Positions 9,801 through 21,261 of a stretch of DNA of 64,000 nucleotides are shown piece after piece. The DNA is from Trichobilharzia szidati (Eukaryota > Platyhelminthes > Trematoda > Strigeidida > Schistosomatidae). The notes below the pieces were generated by a model. It made no database searches. It saw only the letters and a list, made by a program, of their open reading frames with translations, and was not told where the DNA came from. Location: the NCBI GenBank assembly GCA_944472155.2, contig OX235277.1, positions 37,768,804 through 37,832,803 on the forward strand, in the 5' to 3' direction. Each line of letters starts with the position of its first letter. The first letter of the stretch is position 1. A program made the position numbers and the translations under genes.

Positions 9801-11350
9801 ATACTAGATTAGCCAACTGAAACTGGATCCATCAGAGAGGACAACAAGATCAAGGTCTACACAATATGAGCTTTTCTTCATCCGTGGAAAGACTAAAATA
9901 TAAGCAGGATTTGAAGAAATGCTCAAATTTTTTGGTGAAGAAAGACCTACTTTTCTTGCTTTAGCGAAAAATGAGACTAGGTTGTTTTTTACCAAACAGA
10001 CTAAACTTAGTCAAACAGGAAAGCCAGGAAACAAATGTAGCCACAGGTAACCCCCTTGGGGAGTGGATACATAAACAGATTTTTGTTTTTCTCTTTTGTT
10101 TCAGTTATGTTCATCTAATTCTGCACGCTAAAAAGCGGACTCAACGGGCAAAACGAAATCATAACTGACTGTTTCAGTAATCATCTGCTAAGGTGAAAAA
10201 TTTAGCCATAATTTGATTGGACGAATTTCCATGCTTGACCTTGTACAACCAATCAGATTAATTAATCGTAGAATATATGATGTTTTCTATCTAATAATAA
10301 ACTTTATGTTTCTCACCGTCGCATACCTCTGAGTTCAGGCCTGTAGAAGGTGTTTTACAGCGAGAACAGTCATTTCTGTATAGAACTAAAATTTCAGTAT
10401 CCTTTTTTTTCAACAGTTACATACTTCATCTTGACATTCAAGGAGAGTGATCTCCAGCCTGTTACCCAATTTAAGCTAAGCGGCAGTTGATTTTAGACTT
10501 TTTATGAAAGTTCTGTAAATGACACCTATTTGGCCTCAGATGACACAAGTTTAGTTAAATAGTTTTGATTCAAAACTAATGAACATTCTGAGCTAAGAAC
10601 TTTGGTACATGGAAGTAGAATGTTAATGACCGTCATACACTTTTAAGGGGGCTTGAGAAAAGAATCGTTATGTGAGTGGTTAAATGCTTAAGTCTCTGCT
10701 TTCGACACCAAGTTATTTTAATATTAAAAATCAAGGTGGGACAAATATCGATTTAGATTCGCAGAAATAGCCTGATGACAAGTGACAGTAGTCAAGAAAC
10801 TTCGATCAAAAGCCTTCTATTGGTCAGATCATAACAATGTAATGCATGTCACTACACGTTCCTTATAATCACATTCCAAACCTAATTTCAGAAATAATAG
10901 TTCTCATTTGGTTCCTGTCTAGATATCAATCGCGACTGGATCATTGATTGATCGAAACACTTATAAGGCCCAGAACAATCGCTTTCTCATTTCAAATCAT
11001 TTCAGTCAACGGAAATCGGCAATTGGAAGGGACTAACTTCTATTGAACGGTTGAAAGTAAGCAGGAGAAGGCGCTTGTTCTAGGAACGCCTTATGAATGT
11101 TAACATGCATCCGAAATCTCCAACTTTTATTTCCACATTGCAATCTTCAGCGACAGAATGCAATCTGTTATCAGGGATAGTGGATGATGAAAGTGATAAT
11201 CATCTCAATGGCCTAGATGCCTAAAAAATGAAATCTGCCATTTACGGAACGTGTACACTACCTACAAGTATGTTTAAGCGCCAACGACTGGTCACTCAGA
11301 ATTCGCCAGCCCTAAATGTTGGTGCTAAGTGAATTATACTAGTTGAGTCC
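9801..11350. other. Long stretch without recognised genes
   Basis: AT-rich DNA with no supported coding region. Around 10190-10330 there is a CAAT/TATA-like stretch followed by AATAAAC, which could be an old LTR, but no TG...CA ends or target duplication were seen. The small frames at 9804-9995 and 9971-10168 carry no domain. Confidence 0.4.
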
Positions 11351-11354
11351 GCAT

Positions 11355-11890
11355 CGTGGTTACCAAGCTGGGAGACTCTCGAACGCTGTACAGCCTGAAT
11401 CAATCTCAGACGGTTGAATGTAGTCGACAGGAAGGCATGGGCCTAGGTTTTGTACCTGTTGGTACTCATCAACAAGGTTCAGCGGCGACCTCAAAGGAAC
11501 TAATGTCCCGTTCGTAATTTGAACCCCTTTGCCACCCAGTGCTGCCTGCAGAAAAGGAACTACTGAACAACATGGGCTCATGACTGAATTCCTACAGCAC
11601 TTTAATGGATTCATTGATTAGTTTCCAGTCAGTTGCCCCTAACCAATCAAAATGGATTCGGAGTACAATAGGAGGGCGAGCCACCTGGCTTGTAGACCAC
11701 AGTACTCCTTCAGTCAGCGACAGCACAAGGAGTAAACGGCCGGTGCTGGTTGCTTACTAATAAAGTGGTTTCGAAATACAGGGAGAACGACAGCCCCTTC
11801 AAGGTTGCACATACGCTTTGCTAACAGGTGCCAGCAAACATAAAACTGAAACACCGGGGCTTCCAGTCGGCTTTTCTCAATCTCATTTTT
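11355..11890. mobile_element. Hammerhead SINE (family C), decayed, divergent layout
   Basis: On the minus strand (11400-11600) there is a tRNA-like head and then a hammerhead relic. That relic reads CCTTG, TTGATGA, GTACC/GGTAC stem II, AAAA, CCTAGGCC. A plus-strand relic lies at 11790-11870 (TTCAAGGTTGCACATACG, then GCTTTGCTAACAGGTGCCAGC). Between them sits an arm-like block with GGGCGAGCCACCTGG, corresponding to the GGTAGCTCGCC arm of the younger copy at 33140-33714. The composite layout is therefore shared by two loci. Confidence 0.65.
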
Positions 11891-11894
11891 TTCA

Positions 11895-12120
11895 CTACTT
11901 AGCATCTCTTGATTTGAATAATTTCTGTTTCCAAAGGAACCTGTGGCTGAACTCTACCCCTTCGAACTGTGAAAATCGAGAACTCGATTCAACACTGCGC
12001 TATAGTCAATTCATGCAAACAGCTAACTGACGCGAGTACAGTTGGTTTGAACTGATATATTCGTTTCTCTGGGCTGAGTTCAATCGGATAGATCGCTAAT
12101 GAGCTCATTTCGAAGCGAGT
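11895..12120 (+). repeat. Unclassified dispersed repeat E
   Basis: Resembles 57495-57720 on the same strand (GAATAA, GTTTCC, AAGGAAACTG-like, then TCTCTGGGCTG and TGAGCT). No coding motif. The frame at 11818-12030 crosses the junction with the neighbouring SINE and is not a gene. Confidence 0.35.
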
Positions 12121-12734
12121 TTTTTTTTCATGTGTACACCGTTAAACGTTTATTGTTGGTTTTAAAAAATCAATAATTTTTGCATTACTTTTAATGACAT
12201 ACGCCCACGCCTCACATCTTTAACCAATCACCTACGCAGTACACCTACGCAGTTTTTATTTTACAATACACATATCATAGAAGAAAATTTATGCTTCCAG
12301 AAATATTTAAATAGGGTAGGGCAGTAAGTGAAGCCATGTCAGTTGAGTAAACATGTTTGTGTTTGTGTGTGTGCGTGTGTGTGTGCGCGCACTTTAGAAG
12401 CAGCAACACTAACGACAATAATAATGAAATAGCAGAAAAGACAATAAATTTATTTATTACTTAATGATCAAGAAAAAAGAATTTTATTTTTCAAGAAAAG
12501 TTACACAAAATATTGACTGATATGTTGATTGCATACTTATTGTCAGTAATAATATACATATACATATATACAACTCATCATTTTAGTTGGAACGGAAATA
12601 TGCTAACATTGGGTTTTGCACATGTGTATTTGGCACTATCATCCATTATTTGGTAAACATTGAAAAAAACAAAGAAAAAATTTAAAATTATTGATTGATG
12701 ATTCTTTACTCAGAAGAAAAGGCGAAAATGAAAT
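12121..12734. repeat. Low-complexity region with GT-rich microsatellite
   Basis: AT-rich, with a poly-T at about 12121 and a TG/CG-alternating run at about 12355-12392 (GTGTGTGTGCGTGTGTGT). No gene seen. Confidence 0.5.
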
Positions 12735-13085
12735 TTCATCATGAGCTGACATCAGTTAGAGAACGACTGGAAAACCAGCTGAGAGTATTGGACAGCTGTT
12801 TCGTCGGCCTAGTATGGAACTCTTCAGCAGTACGCACCACACCCCACCGGGTTTCGAACCCAGGATCTTCTGGATACAAGGCTAGCGAGCTCGTAGACCA
12901 TTAAGCTACTGGAACCAGATCCAATGGCCAACCCTTGAATTCCAACTTCTGCCAATTGACGATATAGCACCACCACTTCGCAGTGTCTTCTTTGATGAGT
13001 TACTTCCTCATCTTTAACCTACTGTACCCTACTGGTCACGACTTCTCACCAGAACCTCAGGTCATTGCCTCGTGAACATCTCATT
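12735..13085 (-). mobile_element. Hammerhead SINE (family B), good core
   Basis: Minus-strand unit with tRNA-like head (B box GGGTTTCGAACCC near 12850) and a hammerhead at 12785-12833. The 3' flank holds the usual TCATGATGAAATTTC block. The hammerhead keeps CTGAAGA and GAAA. Confidence 0.8.
12785..12833 (-). ncRNA. Hammerhead ribozyme, family B, intact catalytic core
   Basis: Minus strand reads GTACTG, core CTGAAGA, a stem II region starting GTTCC and ending CCGAC, GAAA, CAGCTGTC, CAATAC. The core fits CUGANGA...GAAA and cleavage is predicted after GTC. Stem I has one mismatch and stem II is reduced. ACAGCTGT after GAA is self-complementary, so stem III would form between two copies. Confidence 0.6.
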
Positions 13086-13539
13086 GATATTGAAGTATTG
13101 ATTTTGTGAAGATTTTGTTTGATTGGCTGCTTGATTTCATCATGTGGTGACAACAGAGAAATTTTTTGGTTTTGATCTTTTGAAGTGAATGAGAATGAGT
13201 AATTTTTTTAATTGAAGCATTTAGAAGACAAAAGAAAGTTTGAGTAAAGCATATTCTTTCCAATTTACGTTCTAGTCAAGCTCAACAGTTATATAATACA
13301 TTGTTGGGTTGTTAAGAAGATCAATAGAATTACAGTTCACAAAAGCACATGTGTTAGTGTGAAAATATGCATTAAAAATTGCAATACTAAATTGAATATG
13401 TAAAAAAATTAGGCAAGAAAATTTATAAAACAATAATGGTAGCTAGAACAATGACGTATCTTTCATATATTTTCTGTGCGTTGAAGTTTTTCTAGCAGTT
13501 CGATAGATTTAGTGATGTAGGGTTGCTGGCCCCTCCACG
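13086..13539. other. Unannotated sequence
   Basis: AT-rich; no recognised feature before the RTE-like copy begins. Confidence 0.4.
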
Positions 13540-15955
13540 CCTGCTAGATACAAAGACTAGAAGGAGTGAAAATGTGGGCTCAGACCCTCATCTAATTCAA
13601 GGAACCTTCAAGATGAAGCAGAAATCCATGAAAACAAATGGAGACAGACCACTGTAATTCAAGTTCAGCATCCAGAAACTGAAGGGCAAAACTACGAGGG
13701 ATGCCTTCGCTAAAGATCAGATCAGAGCAAAGTCGGACACACTACGTGGTATCACTGAGGAAACCTGTGCGGAAGAAAATTGGAACTATGTGAAAACGAG
13801 ATTTAAGGGAACGTGTACAACTGTTCTAGGAAAAAAGAAGAGATACGACAAGGAATGGCTGTCAACGTATACCTGGAAGATAATCCAGGAGAGGAGGATG
13901 GTGAAAGAGTAGATGACTCAGTGCAAAGATGGGCGACAGAAGGAGAAGCTGAGTTCAATGTACTTTGCACTGAATAAAGAAGAGAAAAAGAGTGCCAGAA
14001 AAAACAAACGAGAATTATACGACACACTGGTAGGAAACTGAAGCAGAACGGGCTGGCCAGAGGTAATGGAGATCTCAGGACATTGCACCAGATAAACAGG
14101 TCACTCGTTATCCGAGAAGAGACCAACCCACATAATAAAACCGACGAGAGATGTTTGAAGGAACCTGATTACCAAGGAGGAGAAACAAATTAAACAATAT
14201 GCTGATCACCTGAAAGGACTTTTGAATCGACCATCAGCTGCTACTCGTACAGAAATACCAACGACAGCACGCACAGAACTGCCTGTCAGTAGACACTAAT
14301 CCTTCAACGAAAGCAGAAATCCTGAGTGCGATCAAGATACTGAAGGATAGTCGAGAAGGCAGCAGGACCAGACTGAATTCCCTCCAATCCCAAGCACTAC
14401 AAACGGATCCAGAGACTGCAGAATACATGTTGAAGCCATTACTGCAAACTTTTTGATAGAAGGAAACGTGCCAATCGACTGAAAGGAAGGCTACATCGTC
14501 AAGTAGCCAAAGAAGAGCGACCTAGGCCTGCCCAAGAGCTGGCGTGGAATCGTGCTCTAGTCCACGCCAAGTAAAATAATAAGTCGCATCTTCCTGAAGA
14601 GTATACAAGACCCAGTGGATGCAGAACCCTGCCCACCTAGAACAAGCCGGATTCAGCAAAGGCAAATCATGTGCTAATCAGATTGCAACTCCATGCATCG
14701 TCATGGAACAAAGCATAGAATGTCAGTCAAAACTCTGCTTCAAATTCAACGAAAAAGTAAGGAACCTAAACAGCGTTGGCTGAGAAGTAATTTGGAACCT
14801 ACTCCAACAATACGGAATGTAAAGCCCAAGTGTTCATGAACTTCACCCAACAGATATATGACGGTGGCACAGGTCATGTGATTCGCCACGGAAGACTCAG
14901 AAGGGCGTCTAAAGTGAATACAGGAGTAAGACAAGCTGGCTACATACCTATTATCACCCACGGTGATATTCATGATTGTGGTGGACTGGATTATGTGCCA
15001 GACTGTGCACAAGGAGTGAGAAGACAGGAATACGCTGGACGACTGGCAAGAAGTCTCTGGAAGATTTATGTTAAATGTCACACAAAATGGTAGACTTCCA
15101 GGCGGAAAGCCAAAAACTGGCTAAAGAGGCAAAGCAGGCAATGAAGACAGGACTCCAGGTGAACAAACAGAAGGTGGACATAGAGGTGATGAAGACAACC
15201 AACCAAAATCAACACCGATAACAACCAGCACTAACCACCATCAACAGGAGAGATTTTTGACACAGTTCACTTCCTACACTTATCCGGCTGGGAAGCATGG
15301 TTCCGAACACAGACAGTTGCATAGCACGGATGAAGATTTTAAAGGCAGCCGACCAGCTAGATTCGGGAAGGCAAAATACACCTTCATCAACCTGAAACCA
15401 GTTCAGAAATCTTCTACACTTACTCAGCCAGCCAGCATAAAGAACAAGATTAGGATTCTGTTCAACACAAGTTTGAAGTAAGTCAGTCAGTCAGTTCTTC
15501 TAAATGGGTCAGAAACTCGGCTAGTGCGTCACAGAAAGCATTTCCAACAAGTTAACGCAGACTTTTATCAACAACTGTCCACTTCGCTGACTCCATACTG
15601 AAGATGGCCGGACAGGCGAGAAAGAATTAACTAGCATGAAGAAACTCTGGCTGGGAACAAACCAATAAAGAGCCGATTGTCTAACAAATATGAAGGAGAG
15701 AATAGAGATGGGGCATACTTTGAAGAGGCCGTCGAATGACACGGCGCTCCAGGCCCTCGAGTGGATCCTGGTTGGAAAGCGACTTGTGTCGTCGGAGCCA
15801 CGGTGACATGGAAGAAATCGTGTGGCGAGGAGGAGGAGGAGGAGATGAGAGATTCTGGCCAATCATGGAGCTAGCCATATGAAGAGGCTAGCGGAAAACA
15901 GAACAAAGTTAAGATGTGTTTTGAAGCTCTGTGTTCCCTCGGGAACGAACTTCTT
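13540..15955 (+). mobile_element. RTE-like LINE, long decayed copy
   Basis: Broken plus-strand frames follow an RTE-type ORF in order. First is a linker (ENWNYVKTRFKGTCTTVLG, RYDKEWLS), then a KILKDSREGSRTRL-like RT entry near 14330. RT finger blocks LPKKSDLGLPKSWRGIVL and SKIISRIFL follow at about 14500-14600. The palm and thumb (14640-15080) are decayed, and the C-terminal QKSSTLTQPA and NKIRILFNTSLK blocks are at about 15400-15480. The 3' end AGCTCTGTGTTCCCTCGGGAAC is at about 15925. Many stops and frameshifts. The minus-strand frames here are shadows. Confidence 0.75.
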
Positions 15956-16129
15956 TTCAACACATAAGTTTGGCTTCTTCAAATGGTTACCGGCAGCTTC
16001 CGCTGTTTATGTAAAAGACAATGTTCTACGGGAAAATTAAGATTGGTCAGTATAAAAATTGGTAAATAACTTTAAAGTCTTTGTTAACATCACACTTTCT
16101 ACACTAATTTCGCTTTTTATGATTTTAAA

Positions 16130-16330
16130 CAAAGCAAAAAGAAACAAATATTTGTGCAGAATACAATGAAGCCATCACTTATTCCTACATCGGATTCTTT
16201 TCAGCTGCTTACACAATAGAAAAGTCGATTGTGTAAATGTACATTAAATTTCGTCACAGTTAAAAGGCTGAAAACGATTTCTGTTAACAAAGACATGCAT
16301 GTTACTAAACAATGTTCAGAAGTTCCACTA
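16130..16330 (+). repeat. Unclassified dispersed repeat F, second copy
   Basis: Pairs with 2535-2712. A shorter upstream block (15985-16090) recurs at 17690-17790 (a CAGCT...GTTTATGTAAAAG...AACTTTAAA pattern), so the full repeat may be longer than either copy suggests. Function unknown. Confidence 0.3.
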
Positions 16331-16479
16331 ACATAACTTATGAAGCAGGTCAAAGTCCAATCATAATACAAACATGCAGAAATTATTGATTGGATACTGT
16401 AAGCGTGATGATATGTATCAAAAATTAATTCAGTTAATCCAGTCCAACGCTGCGTATTTACCAGTTTTCTTGCTAGTGT

Positions 16480-17225
16480 GGATCAAAGTATATTGGCCGT
16501 ACTCAACGTCATGTCCACAAAAGTATTGTGGAACATTGTCCAATTTGGTTAGCAGGAGGAGAAAAGAAGAATAGTAGCGGCTGCATCATCGAACATCTTG
16601 TCAACTCTGAACATTCAGCACCGCATTTGCAGGAATGATTCGCAGTGCTACACACAGAGTCCCTCAATATCGTACAAAGTGACTTCGAATACACCATTTG
16701 TACACAGCTGAATCATTAGCTATTCGGCATCTGAAACCGGCGTTCTGCATTCGAAAGCACTACATACATTCACTCGTCCTAGCGTGGCCAGATTAACATT
16801 CTTACGATAATTTTGCTTCTTTTTTCATTATGTAGGTTTACTATTGTTTTTTTTTCAATTATTATTATTATTTTATTATCATTATTATTCCCATTGGCCA
16901 CATTTTATTATCACTCTATTACTGTTCATTAATAACCGTGAGTTTTATCGTCTCTGGAATAGTTCCCGTCTACTCTATACAGTCAAACTGATTAGTCATT
17001 TTCTCACACCTACTGCCTCTTTCTTACTTCCAATTAGTCATCCCTTCTAGACTACACATTCCATTACGTAATACGTGTTTATCCGAGGACAAATTTACCA
17101 ATATCTGATTGATCTTATGAACTATTTGTTAAATATAATTACCACTGTACAGCAGCTTATGAAAATGAATTGTCGAAAAGAAAATTTTTTTTCTGTTTAC
17201 GTCATTTTCTTATGTAATGCTGAAT
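16480..17225 (+). mobile_element. PLE endonuclease end and 3' UTR
   Basis: Broken frames show a GIY-YIG fragment (TQRHVH-like, then IVEHCPIWL-like), SSGCIIEHLVNSEHSAPHL, and a C-terminal AIRHLKP, then CIRKHYIHSLVLAW signature near 16710-16790. The AT-rich 3' UTR is homologous to 7450-7860. A solo LTR has inserted just downstream. Confidence 0.65.
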
Positions 17226-17231
17226 TGGATA

Positions 17232-17555
17232 TGTGGTGAGATATGGTTGCTAGCCAAATTGGTTGACAGCAATTGAGGTCAATGTTAGTCATGTGAAAAC
17301 AAGGTCAAGATGGACAGGCGGATACAGTTAACATATAGATGAACTGACACAGCCACAAGAGATACAAGGTTAACTTTGTGTGAGAAACAACCAATCAACA
17401 GACTGTATTTTCAACTAACATTAACCTACAATAATGTACATCAAAATCTATAAATATGTTTGAACAAAGCAAGAACAACAATTGTACCAGGATAATATGT
17501 GTTGACTTTCCGTAATAAACGTTCTGTTGCCTGGCCCTTGTCTTCTGTTGTTACA
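17232..17555 (+). mobile_element. Solo LTR with 4-bp target duplication
   Basis: Begins TGTGGTGAG and ends TGTTGTTACA (TG...CA), flanked by GATA at 17228-17231 and 17556-17559. It contains a TATA-like CTATAAATATG and a polyadenylation-like AATAAACG. An inverted relative, 304 bases long and also with a 4-bp duplication, lies at 52018-52321. The 324-base length is near that of the schistosome Gypsy element Boudicca LTR as I recall it, but I cannot verify the match. No internal coding region, so it is a solo LTR left by recombination. Confidence 0.75.
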
Positions 17556-17805
17556 GATATCAGAAAACATTTATCTGACCAATAAAGAGAGTCAAAAATC
17601 ACTGACGGTCGAGTCAGCGAGATTATCTGTAGGAAATTTATTTTGTACGCATACGTTTAGTTTCTTTATTCAGCTGGATTCTCACTGTTTCAGCTGTGTG
17701 TGTAAGAGCAAAAATGGTAGGTTAAAACTATGGTCGGTAACTTTAAAAGCCTCCTTGCTGGTATCGGCTTTGTGTTCAGTATCTACAAAATGAACTGGAA
17801 TATAC

Positions 17806-18262
17806 AAGTGTTGGTTTGTAGGGATTTGATTGGTTACAGGATTTTCATCATGAGCTGACATTAGTTAGAGAACCATTGGAAAACCTGGGAGTACTGGACA
17901 GCTGTTTCGTCCTAGTTTGGGACTCTTCACAGTACGCACCCACCATCACGGTTCGAATTCAGGACCTTCCGGTTACAAGGCGAGCTCGTATACCATTAAG
18001 CCACTGGGACCCGATCCAATGGCCCGTGAATTCTAACTTCTGCCAATTCACGATATAGCGCGACCACTAGCCAATGTCTTCGGCGAGTATTCGTCCTCAC
18101 ACCCGACCTACTGCATCCTACTGGTCACGACTTCTTACTAGAACTCCAGGTAACTATCTACCTGAATAGGGCAAGTCGCTAGTGAGCATCTCATTGATAT
18201 TCAAGTGTTGGTTTGTAGGGATTTGATTGGTTACAGGATTTTCATCATGAGCTGACATTAGA
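17806..18262 (-). mobile_element. Hammerhead SINE (family B), head-to-tail partial dimer
   Basis: A full minus-strand unit has a tRNA head (about 17950-18025) and a hammerhead at about 17895-17940. Another copy of the unit's end joins directly to its start. The about 58-base block starting AAGTGTTGGTTTGTAGG recurs at 17806 and 18203, a 397-base period. The hammerhead reads GTACTG, TGAAGA, GTCCCAAACTAGGAC, GAAA, CAGCTGTC, CAGTAC. Stems are perfect, but one core base (C3) is deleted. Confidence 0.8.
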
Positions 18263-18554
18263 ATATAGCTAGAATAGAATAGTAATCTGAAGAATAGGGT
18301 GCCTTATTCCATCCCTAATGTGACTGGCTCTACAGAAGTCGACCAATTAAATAGCTTTACGTAAATAAGGCAAAATCAGGAAGTTTTTTTATTGTTTTCC
18401 GAAAGTAAAATTACTGAATTCCTCAATTAGCATTGTGCTATTGTTTCACAGGTGTTATCAACAGTCTTCTTTAGATTTAAATTCACATTCTTGTTAATAA
18501 TTTTCTCTGAATAACCAAGAATAGTAAACATAACGCAGTGTCAGTGAAATTAAT

Positions 18555-20400
18555 TGAATATTGACTGAACAAGGATACCTTCTGAGTAGAACATAAGGTT
18601 TCAACAGCATATCTCCACTTTCGTCTATTCTCTGCTGTCCTCTCCAGCTGGCTAGCTCCACGACTGCCCAGAATCTCCGATCTCCTTCAACTCGCCACAC
18701 AATCTCCTCCATGTCACATTTGCACTTATGATCCACTCATTGCTTCCCATAGGGCTCGCACTCAAATAATGACCTGTATTGAACACGATGTCATTCGATG
18801 GCCTTTTCAAAGGCGTATGCCTATCTACATTTTCTCCTATATATCTGTTCAGCAGTGAGCCCTTGGTTGGTTTGTTCTGCTGGAGTTCCTTGTTGCTAAT
18901 CCTTCTGGCTGGTTGGCCATCTGATCTTCAGTATGGAGCCAGCCAGCTAAGTGCGCAGCTGTTGATGAAAGTCTGCAACAGGCAGTTGGAAATCCTTTTC
19001 GTGACACGCAACGCAAGTTTCTGAACCGTAGAGAATCGATGACTGACTTGTTATTTGTGTTGAACAGAATTCGTATCTTATTCTTCATACTGGCTAGCTG
19101 AGTAACGCAGAAGATTTCCAAACTGGTTGCGGGTGGATGAAGGTCTATCTAGGAATTCCGATTCTGGCCTGCTTTGACATCTTCATCCAAGCAGTCCAAC
19201 TGCCTATGGTTGAAACTGTGTTTACTGTCCAGAGAGGTGAAGGAATTAACCTCTATCAAATCTTTCCCGTTGATGGTGATTTGTGCTGCTTATTGTTGCC
19301 GTTGTTGTTGTTGGTTGGTCATCTTCATTACCTCCGTCTCCTCTATGTTCATTTGGTATCCTGTCTTCGCTGCTTCTTCAGCCAGTTTTTGATTTTCTCC
19401 TGCAAGTCTTCCACTTTGTCTGACATTAGACACATATCATCTGTGAAATCCAGACCTTCTAGGGCCTTCTTATCGGTCAGTCCAGAGTATTCCTGTCTCC
19501 TAGCTCCCCACAGTCTGACGCATAATCCAGTCCACCAAAATCATGAATATCATCGCGGGTGATAACAGGCAGCCAGATTTTCGTACTCCTGTAATCAATT
19601 CAAACGCCTTCTTGAGTTTTCCGGTGTGGATCACTTTCCATGCGCTACTGTCATATATAAGTTGAATGAGGTTGATAAGGACTTGAGGTACGCCGTAATG
19701 TTGAGGTAGTTTTCAAATTACTTCCCATTCAGCACTGTTGGAGGTCTTTTCAAAGTCGACGAAGTAGACTTAGAGTGAAATTTGACTGCCATTATATGTG
19801 CTTTGTTTGGTGATGATTTATTGAGTTACCATTTGATGATTTGTCTTTACTGAATCCAGCCTATTCCCGGTTGATGGAGTTCTACATCCACTGCGCCCTT
19901 TATTCTCTCTAGGATGATACTACCTATTATTTTACTTAGCGTGGACAAGATCATGATTCCACGCCAGTTCTTGGACAGGCCTATGTCGCTCTTCTTTGGT
20001 AGCTTCACAAAGTAGCCAGTCTTTCTTCCAATCGGTAAGCACCTTTCCTTCCTTCTAACCTTTTTGCAGTAATGTAGTGAGAATATATCTGCCATAACCT
20101 CTGGATCCATTTTTAGTGCTTCCTTGAGAATTCCGTCTGGCACTGCCGCCTTCCCGAACTTCAGTAGCTGGATTGCATTCAAGATTTCTGCTTTTGTTGG
20201 AGGATTGATGTCCACTGGCAGGCAGTTCTATGCGTACTATTGTTGGTATTTCTGCGTGAGTAGCAGGCGATGTTAGCTTCGAAATTCCTTCAAAGTGATC
20301 AGCATATTGCTTTATTTGTTTCTCCCCCTTGGTAATTACTTTCCATTGAACATCTTTTATTGGTTTCATCATCTGGGTTGATCTCTTCCCGGATAGTGAG
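18555..20400 (-). mobile_element. RTE-like LINE, long decayed copy
   Basis: Minus-strand frames in order: YADHFEGI and EIPTIVRIELPA linker (about 20230-20330), a SGHQ-type RT entry, KKSDIGLSKNWRGIMILSTL and SKIIGSIILERI finger blocks (about 19900-20010). A broken palm follows, then the EEAAKTGYQMNIEETEVMKM block (about 19300-19380). The QLASMKNKIRILFNTNNKS and KGFPTACC blocks (about 18950-19110) come next, and the 3' end is near 18560-18590. Stops and shifts throughout. Same family as 13540-15955, which points toward it from the other strand. Confidence 0.75.
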
Positions 20401-21261
20401 TGACGTAGTTATTCAATATAATTTTCTGAGGTCTCTCTTACAGTTTATATACAATGAAGATGGAATTTTTACATATTGTTAATTCCGAAGCTTGTTGCCT
20501 AGATATGCCGCAGAGAAGCACGACTTGTTCATTAAAACTAGTTAGTTTAGGATGATGCTTTCTAACACTAATCACATTAACTGGGAGATGTTTTAATTAA
20601 TTTCATATTACTATGTAGTTATCGTTACCAACCAACTGCCATCAATTAGACAACCACCGGAAATTAGGTGGTATTATTGAATGTATAAGACCATATATTA
20701 CTGTTTGATTGAAATAAGTAGTTGTATATCACTTAAACGTAAGCCAGTAGTAGTGCTTACTAGCCAATCCCCTTATCGAATTGATATAAACACATGCCAG
20801 TCGTTTAGCCTGTTGTAGGCTGAGCTCATCAGTGTTGTACCTGATTTGACTCAACTTACACAGTCAAATTAATCAGTTAAAACCATCTGATTTCTGACTA
20901 GCTACGTGGACAAACTGGTATTATTACAATTAACATTCGTAATTTTCAGATGAGTCTAAAAGCGATCGCTCATATTTGACTAGCAGGCAATACTTGTTGA
21001 TATGAGTCATATCCAACTACCTATTCCAATCAATAAATAGCACAGAGTTTTATGCATTTGCGCTTGCCATCTCGATGAATGAATATTTATGGTCTGAAAC
21101 AGATCACATATTAAGGCGTGATCTGAATAATTTTGGTTTCCAGAGGGGAACAACGAGTAATTTCTGTTATTTTCTGATGTAGGCCTACCACTAATCAATA
21201 CCATGAATGGGCACCGAACCTATCTGCTATACGATGAACCGTGTCATCCCAAACTTTCCTA
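20401..21261. other. Long stretch without recognised genes
   Basis: AT-rich; no coding or RNA feature supported. A short TTTTGGTTTCCAGAGGGGAA stretch near 21130 resembles part of repeat E, but the match is short. Confidence 0.4.

Noticed and set aside
13803..14428. Minus-strand Ser/Phe-rich ORFs as secreted proteins
   Set aside because: They run antisense to the RTE-like linker and RT entry region on the plus strand.
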